From Egicoccus sp. AB-alg6-2 (GTDB taxonomy: Bacteria; Actinomycetota; Nitriliruptoria; Nitriliruptorales; Nitriliruptoraceae): a DNA stretch of 64,000 bases. The notes under the pieces are model-generated. The model ran no database searches. It was not told the origin of the DNA and was given only the letters and a program-made list of their open reading frames with translations. Positions 16,701-23,242 of the stretch are shown piece after piece; the stretch's first letter is position 1; the number at the start of each line of letters is the position of its first letter. The stretch is from positions 186,001 to 250,000 of the forward strand of contig NZ_JBGUAY010000003.1 in assembly GCF_041821025.1 (NCBI RefSeq). The letters run 5' to 3'. Both the position numbers and the translations under genes were made by a program.

Positions 16701-17327
16701 TCAGTAGAAGTACGTACTCAGCTCGATGAAGAATCCTCGCCCTCGCGGGAGCGGGACCACGAGAAGCCTGGTGAAGACGTAGAGCAGCCCGGCGAGGAGG
16801 ATCACCGGGAAGGCGGTGATGACGTACCACCGGCGCTCGCCGACGAAGACCAGGAACGCCACCGCGAACGCCACCGTCGCCGGGACGAAGCCGATCCGCG
16901 TCATCCCCCAGATGTAGGCGAACAGCAGCAGGAACCCGACGGCGAGCGCGAGCGGGTTGCCACTCATCGCCACGTCGTGGTGATGGTCCTCGGCCGGGGC
17001 GTCGACGCCCGTCGCGGTGGGGTCGGCCGGCGGTTTGGGTGCCACGTCGGGGTCGGGTGCGCCACGACGCTCGCGCACGATCGACAACACGAGGTAGAGC
17101 AGCGCGAGCACGATGCCGACGTTGAGCAGCCAGCTCGGCCAGAAGTCAGGATCGAGGTAGGCGGCGCCGCGGCGACCCCGGATCAGGACGTGCAACTGCA
17201 GGCGCAGGTACACGAACCCCAGGAGCAGGACCGCCGCGACCACGATCTCCTGCCGCGCGCGACCGAATCGTGGTCGGTGCGCGTCGCCGCTCGCCGGGGT
17301 GTGCGCCTCGGTGCGTTGCTCACCCAT
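16701..17327 (-). CDS. tctB: Tripartite tricarboxylate transporter, small permease TctB
   Basis: A 208-residue membrane protein with four hydrophobic segments (one near residue 35, another from 75, and two in the C-terminal third), the usual TctB pattern. The sequence AYLDPDFWPSWLL matches the conserved periplasmic-side motif of the family. A His/Asp-rich cytoplasmic loop (DAPAEDHHHDVAM) is particular to this copy. The ATG at 17327 follows GGAGG; an in-frame earlier Met is not needed. It lies 27 bases before tctA. Confidence 0.85.
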   Translation of the reverse strand: MGEQRTEAHTPASGDAHRPRFGRARQEIVVAAVLLLGFVYLRLQLHVLIRGRRGAAYLDPDFWPSWLLNVGIVLALLYLVLSIVRERRGAPDPDVAPKPPADPTATGVDAPAEDHHHDVAMSGNPLALAVGFLLLFAYIWGMTRIGFVPATVAFAVAFLVFVGERRWYVITAFPVILLAGLLYVFTRLLVVPLPRGRGFFIELSTYFY

Positions 17328-17416
17328 CGGTGGTCCTCCCTGCCGTGTCACCCGGTCGCAGGCCCGGGCTCCCACCCGGGCCGGCGACCGGCCTTCCTAC
17401 CGGTGTGAACGGACTT

Positions 17417-18649
17417 CTACTCCTGGAGGGCGCCGGCGTCGTAGCCGAACTCCTCGGCGAGCGCGGCGATCTCGTCGCGCTCACGCCGGGCCTCGGCCTC
17501 GAACTCCTCGCCGTTGAGGTAGCCGCCGGCCACGTGCTGCAGGAACTCCACCTCGTACTCCTTGTAGCTCGGCAGTTGCGCCGATGCGTAGAAGACGTTG
17601 TGGAGGTAGTCGATGATCTCCTGGTCGACGTCGCCGGGCGCCACCATCCCGCGCCAGCGGCCGGTGGGGACCGGGTAGCCGAGGTCGGCCACCGACGGGA
17701 TGTCGGGGTCGATGTCCTCGAACACGATGTCGCCGCCGTAGGCCAGCGGCCGGATCTGGCCGTCCTCGTACAGGTCCATCACGGTGCCGGCCGTCTCGTG
17801 CAGGACGTCGATGTCCCCGGCGAGCAGCGCCGAGATGCGGCCACCGACGCCGTCGAAGGGCACGAACCCGAACGTCGAGTCGATCTCGGACCCGAGCGCG
17901 AGGAGGCGGAACTCGTCGTCGCTGCCGATCCCGGAGCCCGACACGCGGACCTGTCCCGGGTTCTCGGCGGCATAGTCGAGCATGTCCTCGAAGGTCTCCC
18001 ACTCGTTGTCCGCGGCGACCCAGTAGATCTCGGTGGGACCCTGCTGCCGGATGATGAACGCCACGTCGTCGACGAAGCTGTAGGGCTGGATGTCGAGCGC
18101 GTCGTTGATCACCTGGTTCGTGATGGCGCTGGCGATCGTGTAGCCGTCCGCCGCCTGGGTGAACATGTGGCCGAGTGCGACCTCACCCGAGGCACCCGGC
18201 ATGTTGTTGTAGATCAGCCGCTGACCCAGGATGCGCTCGGCGTCCCGGCCAACGTTGCGGGTGTAGTTGTCGGAGCCGCCACCCTCGCCGAAGCCGATCA
18301 GGATCTCGATCGGCCGGCCCGGGTAGCCCTCGGGCTGCGGGATCGCCTCGCGCAGCGCTTCGATGGCCTCGTCGGCGTCGGAGCCCGGGTCGTAGGCGAG
18401 CTCGCCCGCCTCGACCTGTGCGGCGATCTCGTCGATGGCGGCCAGGACGTCGGCCTGGTTCCCGCCGGTCTCGCCGGTGTCACCGGTGTCGCCGTCGTCG
18501 CCCTCGGTGTCACCGGGGTCCTCGGCAGCGGTGCCGTCGTCACCGGGTGGCGCGTCATCGGCCACGTCGGCGTCCGAGCCGCAGGCGACCAACGCGAGCA
18601 CGCTGATGACGACGACGGCGAACTGGCGTGTCTTGCTGCGAATCCTCAT
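17417..18649 (-). CDS. tctC: Tct substrate-binding lipoprotein TctC
   Basis: A 410-residue extracytoplasmic binding protein of the TctC/BugT family. The signal sequence ends in a lipobox LVAC with Cys23 as the lipid anchor, followed by a 40-residue Asp/Gly/Thr-rich linker (24-64). The family hallmark is present: YPGRPIEILIGFGEGGGSDN in the first lobe and MPGASGEVALGHM nearby. FVPFDGVGGRISALLAGDID is a second conserved block. Low-complexity acidic linkers are common in high-GC Gram-positive lipoproteins. It is the first gene of the tct operon and divergent from the GntR regulator. Confidence 0.93.
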   Translation of the reverse strand: MRIRSKTRQFAVVVISVLALVACGSDADVADDAPPGDDGTAAEDPGDTEGDDGDTGDTGETGGNQADVLAAIDEIAAQVEAGELAYDPGSDADEAIEALREAIPQPEGYPGRPIEILIGFGEGGGSDNYTRNVGRDAERILGQRLIYNNMPGASGEVALGHMFTQAADGYTIASAITNQVINDALDIQPYSFVDDVAFIIRQQGPTEIYWVAADNEWETFEDMLDYAAENPGQVRVSGSGIGSDDEFRLLALGSEIDSTFGFVPFDGVGGRISALLAGDIDVLHETAGTVMDLYEDGQIRPLAYGGDIVFEDIDPDIPSVADLGYPVPTGRWRGMVAPGDVDQEIIDYLHNVFYASAQLPSYKEYEVEFLQHVAGGYLNGEEFEAEARRERDEIAALAEEFGYDAGALQE

Positions 18650-18759
18650 GGACCTCTCCCTCGTCCGTCCCCGACCGTTGGTGCCGGTCACGCTTCTCGT
18701 CGCGCGCCTGCTGACACCCGGTTCGTCGCTCCCACGGCGAACCTGAAGAACCGCTGAAT

Positions 18760-18806
18760 GGAAGACAAGCTTCCGCACTGCGGATTGGTCTGGACACTGG
18801 ACAGTG
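18760..18806. promoter_or_regulatory. Two inverted repeats in the tctC-gntR divergent promoter
   Basis: GGAAG-ACAAG-CTTCC (18760-18774) and CACTG-GA-CAGTG (18795-18806) lie in the 238-base gap between divergent tctC and the GntR gene. The second ends at GATAAT (18806-18811), a possible -10 box for the rightward promoter. The position suits a repressor controlling both operons, most simply the GntR protein itself. The assignment of either repeat to it is inference. Confidence 0.45.
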
Positions 18807-18887
18807 ATAATGGGTACGGTCCCGGGTGTCAAGGAATCCGCCGGAATCCCCGACCCCGGGGCACTGGCGAGCCGGGGAGAGGACCGG

Positions 18888-19598
18888 ATGGTCCGCATGT
18901 CGTCAGAGGCGGACGACCGCGCGCGCCGCGTGGCACCCGGTGTCGCGCGCACCGCGCTGTACGAGCGCGTCGCCGACTGGCTCATCGCCTACATCGCGGA
19001 GCGCGGCGTCGCCGTCGACGACCGCCTGCCCACCGAACGCTCGCTCGCGGAACGGTTCGACGTCAGCCGGGCGTCGGTGCGTCAGGCGCTGGCTGCCCTG
19101 CAGGCCCAGGGGCTGATCGAGATTCGTCACGGCGACGGCATCTATCTGCGTCGCCGCCCCGAGGAGCGGCTCGCGTTCGAGTCCCTGTTGGCGAAACGCC
19201 GTCGGCTCCCCGAGGTGATCGAGGCCCGCCAGGCCCTGGAGGTCGCCCTGGCCGGCCTGGCGGCGCAACGGCGCACCGATGGCGACCTGCAGCGCATCTG
19301 GCTCGCACTCGACCTGATGGACGCCGACATCGCCGCCGGTGGCATCGGGGCCGAGGGCGACAAGCACTTTCATGCCGCCGTCACCGCGGCCGCGGGCAAC
19401 GCCCTGTTGCGTGAGCTGATGGACTACCTGGCCGGCGTCATCCACGACACGCGCATCGCTTCGTTGTCGCAGCCCGGTCGGCCGAAGCGATCGAGCGCAC
19501 AGCACCGCCGCATCGCCGAGGCCATCGAGGCCGGCGACCCCGCCGCGGCGCAGACGGCGATGCGCGCGCACATCGACCTGGTCGGGGACCTCACGTGA
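18888..19598 (+). CDS. FadR-type GntR family transcriptional regulator
   Basis: The protein of 236 residues has an N-terminal winged helix (RLPTERSLAERFDVSRASVRQAL, split by a turn, with GLIEIRHGDGIYLRR as the wing) and a C-terminal all-helical FCD domain. The FCD metal ligands appear as Asp/His in EGDKHFHAAV and His in RRHIAEAIEAGD-like QHRRIAEAIEAGD, so a carboxylate effector is likely. I choose ATG 18888 because GGGGAGAGG precedes it; an upstream ATG at 18804 overlaps the promoter. GTGA coupling to the next gene makes it the first gene of a four-gene operon. Confidence 0.88.
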   Translation: MVRMSSEADDRARRVAPGVARTALYERVADWLIAYIAERGVAVDDRLPTERSLAERFDVSRASVRQALAALQAQGLIEIRHGDGIYLRRRPEERLAFESLLAKRRRLPEVIEARQALEVALAGLAAQRRTDGDLQRIWLALDLMDADIAAGGIGAEGDKHFHAAVTAAAGNALLRELMDYLAGVIHDTRIASLSQPGRPKRSSAQHRRIAEAIEAGDPAAAQTAMRAHIDLVGDLT

Positions 19599-20296
19599 GT
19601 CGGGCGCCCACCGTCACCTTCGACGTCTACAGCGCGCTCGTCGACTCGCGCACCGGCGGCAGCACCGCCCTGGCCGAGCTCTTCACGGGCGAGGCGTGGC
19701 CGCCCGATCCCGAGGCGGTGTTCGTGGCGTGGGACCGGCGCAACAAGACGCTGCACCGCACGACCACGGAGTTCGTCGGCTTCCGGGCCCTCGCGCACCG
19801 TGCCATGCGTGAGCTGTTCGACGACGAGAACCTGCCGGGCGACCCGGTCACGGCGACCGACCACCTGCTGGCGTCGCTGCCGGACTGGCCGCTGTGGCCC
19901 GACGCCGACGCGGGCGTGCGGCAGGTCGCACGGCGCCACCCCGTCGCGCTGCTCAGCAACATCGACGACGACCTGCTGCGCGCGACCGACGTGTGTTCCT
20001 GGGTCGAGGACCGGCTGACCTCCGAGCAGGCCCGCGTGTACAAGCCGCACGCCGGGCTCTACCTCGCCGCCCGCGCCCGCTTCGGCGACGACCTGATCCA
20101 CGTGCCGGCCTCGTCCCGCGACACCCGGGGCGCGCTGGAGGCCGGCCTGTCCGTGGTGCGCGTGCGGCGCCCGGGGCACGAGCTCGACCCGTCGGGGCCG
20201 CGCCCGACGCACGAGGTCGACGACCTGCGCGATCTTCCCGACGTCCTGGCGCGGTTGACGGCGGCGCGGGGACCGCGGACGGGGCCGGACCGGTGA
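19595..20296 (+). CDS. HAD-family hydrolase, haloacid dehalogenase type II-like
   Basis: A 233-residue HAD-superfamily hydrolase. Motif I is TFDVYSALVD with nucleophile Asp10; motif II is VALLSNIDDD with Ser; motif III Lys is in RVYKPHAGLY; motif IV is HVPASSRDTRGALEAG. The order and the HVxxSxxDxxGA form are those of 2-haloacid dehalogenases, which replace a halogen with hydroxyl, although related proteins are phosphatases. Its start overlaps the regulator stop (GTGA) and its stop overlaps the MFS start (GTGA). Confidence 0.8.
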   Translation: MSRAPTVTFDVYSALVDSRTGGSTALAELFTGEAWPPDPEAVFVAWDRRNKTLHRTTTEFVGFRALAHRAMRELFDDENLPGDPVTATDHLLASLPDWPLWPDADAGVRQVARRHPVALLSNIDDDLLRATDVCSWVEDRLTSEQARVYKPHAGLYLAARARFGDDLIHVPASSRDTRGALEAGLSVVRVRRPGHELDPSGPRPTHEVDDLRDLPDVLARLTAARGPRTGPDR

Positions 20297-21483
20297 GCAG
20301 GCACCGGGCCGTCAGCGCAGCGCTGGTGTCCACCGCACAGGGCATGCTGCCCGTCTACATGCTCGGGGGCCTGTCGGTGCAGATGGGCGCCGAGCTCGGG
20401 TTCGGTACCCGCGAGCTCGGCCTGGCAACGACGATCTACTTCGCCGTCTCCGCAGTCGGCTCGGCGCCGGCCGGTCGCTTCGTCCAGCGGTCCGGCGCCT
20501 ACCGCGGCATCGTCGCGACGGCGGCCCTGAGCGGGCTGGCCCTCCTCGGCATCGCCGGCCTGGCGACCAGCTGGACCACCCTGGTCGGCATGCTCGTGGT
20601 CGCCGGTATCGGCAACGCGTTCGCGCAACCGGCGGCGAACCTGCTCCTCGCGTCCGAGGTGCCGAGCGGAAGCCAGGGCCTGTTCTTCGGCATCAAGCAG
20701 TCCGCCGTCCCGATCACGACCCTGCTCGCGGGCGTCTCCGTGCCGCTCGTCGGGCTCACCATCGGCTGGCGTTGGGCGTTCGTGATGGTGGCGGCGGGCT
20801 CGGTGGCCCTGCCCCTCCTCGCGCCCCGTTCCGCGTCCCGGTCACGGCCCCGCGGGCGCGGACGGTCGGATCCATCGGCCCCGGCGGCGACGGTGGACCG
20901 GCTCCCGCTGGCCGTGCTGGCGGCCGGCGCGATGCTCGGCGCCGCGGCGGCGAACTCCATCGGCGTCTTCCTGGTGTCCTCCGCGGTCGATGCCGGCTTC
21001 GCCGACAGCACGGCCGGCTACCTGCTGGCGATGGGCAGCGTGCTCGGCATCGTGACCCGCGTGATCGTCGGCGCGCTCGCCGATCGGCGCGAAGGAGCCC
21101 ACGTCAACCGGGTCGCGGCGATGCTCGTGGCGGGTTCGCTCGGTTTCGCCCTGCTGGCGGTCGCCACGCCCGCGATCCTGTTCCTGGTCGGCACCGTCAT
21201 CGCGTTCGTCGCCGGCTGGGGCTGGAACGGCCTGTTCACCTTCGCGGTGGTGCGCAGCTACCCGCACGCGGCGGCCACCGCCACCGGCCTGACCCAGACC
21301 GGACTGTGGCTCGGCGGCATGATCGGCCCACTGGTCTTCGGCACCGTCGCCGCCGCGACCACGTTCGCCGTGGCGTGGTCGGTCGCCGGCGGGGTGATGC
21401 TGACCGCCGCCGCGGTGTGCATGCTGGGACGGCGGATGATCCTGCAGGCGAAGTCCGTCGCCGCGAACCTGGAGCCGTCATGA
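20293..21483 (+). CDS. Major facilitator superfamily transporter
   Basis: A 396-residue MFS carrier with about 12 membrane segments in two halves separated by a basic cytoplasmic loop (SASRSRPRGRGR, near residue 188). FFGIKQSAVPITTLLAGVSVP and WGWNGLFTFAVVRSYP resemble CynX/NimT-like and YbfB-like carriers of small organic anions. It is translationally coupled on both sides (GTGA before, ATGA after). The genes around it suggest it moves the acid that the HAD and flavoprotein act on, but this is inference. Confidence 0.85.
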   Translation: MSRHRAVSAALVSTAQGMLPVYMLGGLSVQMGAELGFGTRELGLATTIYFAVSAVGSAPAGRFVQRSGAYRGIVATAALSGLALLGIAGLATSWTTLVGMLVVAGIGNAFAQPAANLLLASEVPSGSQGLFFGIKQSAVPITTLLAGVSVPLVGLTIGWRWAFVMVAAGSVALPLLAPRSASRSRPRGRGRSDPSAPAATVDRLPLAVLAAGAMLGAAAANSIGVFLVSSAVDAGFADSTAGYLLAMGSVLGIVTRVIVGALADRREGAHVNRVAAMLVAGSLGFALLAVATPAILFLVGTVIAFVAGWGWNGLFTFAVVRSYPHAAATATGLTQTGLWLGGMIGPLVFGTVAAATTFAVAWSVAGGVMLTAAAVCMLGRRMILQAKSVAANLEPS

Positions 21484-22472
21484 CCCCCTTCTGCACCCGC
21501 CTGGACCTCGCGCACCCGATCGTGCAGGCGCCCATGGCCGGGGTGGCCCACGGCGACCTCGCGGCGGCCGTCAGTGCCGCCGGCGGACTCGGCATGCTCG
21601 GTGTCCGCGGCGACGCGTCGACGGATTGGGTGGCCGAGCAGGCCGCGATCGCGGCTCGGGGAGGGCGCTTCGGGGTCGGGCTGCTGTTGTGGTCCCTGGG
21701 CGACGGTGCCCTGCTCGGGCACGTCCTGGAGCACGGCCCCGCGCTGGTGTCGCTGTCGTTCGGCGACCCGGCGCCGTACGTGTCGCGCGTCCACGACGCG
21801 GGCGCCCTGGTCGCGTCACAGGTCCAGACCGTCGCGGCGGCCCGCCAGGCGCTGGACGCCGGCGTCGACGTCCTGGTGGCGCAGGGCACCGAGGCGGGGG
21901 GCCACACCGGCAGCATCGCGACCCTCCCGTTGCTGCAGCAGGTCCTGCCCCTCGGTGCGCAGGCCGGGGTCCCGGTCCTGGCGGCCGGGGGGATCGCGAC
22001 CGGCCGGGCCGTCGCGGGCGTCCTGACGATGGGAGCCGACGCCGCCTGGATCGGGACCCGGTTCGCCGCGACGCGCGAGGCCGCGTTCAGCGCGGGCGCC
22101 AAGGACCGCATCCTGGCGGCCGAGTCCACCGACACCGTGCTCACGCACGTCTTCGACCTCGTGCAGGAGGCCGACTGGCCGGCCCAGTTCCCCGGCCGGG
22201 CGCTGCGGAACCGGCTCACCGACCGGTGGCACGGCCGCGAGGAGGCGCTCGCCGACGATCTCCCGGACGTGCAGGAACAGTTCCGTGACGCCGTCGCCCG
22301 CGACGACCGCGACGTGGCCCACGTGTACGCCGGGCAGGCCAGCGGGCTCGTCCAGGACCTGCCGGCGGCGGCCGAGGTGCTGACGGCGCTGATGGACGAG
22401 GCCGCCACCAGCCTCCAGCGCGTCGCGGCCCTCCTCGGCGACACCGGGGCCGGCGGTCACCTCAGCCGTTGA
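21480..22472 (+). CDS. Nitronate monooxygenase family FMN protein
   Basis: The 330-residue TIM-barrel flavoprotein belongs to the nitronate monooxygenase/2-nitropropane dioxygenase family. HPIVQAPMAGVAHGDLAAAV at the N-terminus, LVAQGTEAGGHTGS with the conserved His142, and VLAAGGIATGRAVAGVL binding the FMN phosphate are all present. True enzymes oxidise alkyl nitronates such as propionate-3-nitronate, but many members are enoyl reductases or of unknown function. Coupled to the MFS gene by ATGA. It overlaps the convergent TSUP gene by 11 bases. Confidence 0.85.
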   Translation: MTPFCTRLDLAHPIVQAPMAGVAHGDLAAAVSAAGGLGMLGVRGDASTDWVAEQAAIAARGGRFGVGLLLWSLGDGALLGHVLEHGPALVSLSFGDPAPYVSRVHDAGALVASQVQTVAAARQALDAGVDVLVAQGTEAGGHTGSIATLPLLQQVLPLGAQAGVPVLAAGGIATGRAVAGVLTMGADAAWIGTRFAATREAAFSAGAKDRILAAESTDTVLTHVFDLVQEADWPAQFPGRALRNRLTDRWHGREEALADDLPDVQEQFRDAVARDDRDVAHVYAGQASGLVQDLPAAAEVLTALMDEAATSLQRVAALLGDTGAGGHLSR

Positions 22473-23232
22473 GGCCGTCGAACAGCAGCTTGGTCCCCAT
22501 CACGACCAGGACGACCAGGACCACCCGCTCGAAGCGGTGCCGGTCCAGCCGGCGTCCGAGCCGGATGCCGACGGGCAGGAACAGCACGACCGGGATCAGG
22601 GAGAGCAGGCTGCCGAGCACCAGTTCCCCCGTGTAGCGCCCGAGCGCGACGAAGGTCGCGACCTGGACCGCCGCGAAGAGCTGGAACTGCGCGGCGATGG
22701 TGAACACGTAGGCGCCGGGCTCCAGGCGGAACCCGTGCACGTAGGTGGCGGTCAGGGGGCCGGCGATCCCCGTCGCCCCCTGGGCGACACCGCCGGCGAA
22801 CCCGACGGGTGGCGACAGCAGCCGTGCGGCACGTTCGGGCAGTGCAACCTCGGGACGCCAGAGCTTCAGCGCGGCGTATCCGAAGATGACCACCGCCAGG
22901 GCCAGCGAGAGCACGTTGCCGGGCAGCGTCGTCAGCAGCCATACGCCCGCGACGGATCCGGCCGCGCCGGCGACCAGCATCCGCTTGAGATGGCGGGCGT
23001 TGCGGGCGTGGCCCCGATGCTCCCACAGCAGCCACGAGTTGGTCACGACCGTCGGGAACGCCATCAGGACCACGGCCGCTTCGACGCCGATGAACCCGGC
23101 CATGACCGGGATGGCCACCGTCGGCAGCCCCGAGCCGGTGACCCCCTTGGTGATCGAGCCGATCACCACCGCGACGATCACGACCGCCAGCGCCCCGCCG
23201 CTCACGTGCACGCCCCGGGCGGCTGCCGGCAC
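22462..23232 (-). CDS. TSUP (TauE/SafE) family permease
   Basis: A 256-residue membrane protein with about eight hydrophobic segments and the TSUP repeat: ITKGVTGSGLPTVAIPVMAGF in the first half and GFAGGVAQGATGIAGPLTATY in the second. Members export or import sulfite, sulfoacetate, or small carboxylates. It lies ten bases after the stop of the FAD/Fe-S dehydrogenase and is probably cotranscribed, so its substrate may be the hydroxyacid or its oxidation product. The start is uncertain: GTG 23232 has no clear ribosome site, and GTG codons seven or nine residues later are possible. Confidence 0.83.
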   Translation of the reverse strand: MPAAARGVHVSGGALAVVIVAVVIGSITKGVTGSGLPTVAIPVMAGFIGVEAAVVLMAFPTVVTNSWLLWEHRGHARNARHLKRMLVAGAAGSVAGVWLLTTLPGNVLSLALAVVIFGYAALKLWRPEVALPERAARLLSPPVGFAGGVAQGATGIAGPLTATYVHGFRLEPGAYVFTIAAQFQLFAAVQVATFVALGRYTGELVLGSLLSLIPVVLFLPVGIRLGRRLDRHRFERVVLVVLVVMGTKLLFDGLNG

Positions 23233-23242
23233 GGCAGGACGG

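Noticed and set aside
18804-18887. An upstream ATG start for the GntR regulator
   Set aside because: It overlaps a candidate -10 box and inverted repeat, adds residues not found in the family, and lacks a ribosome site; ATG 18888 follows GGGGAGAGG.
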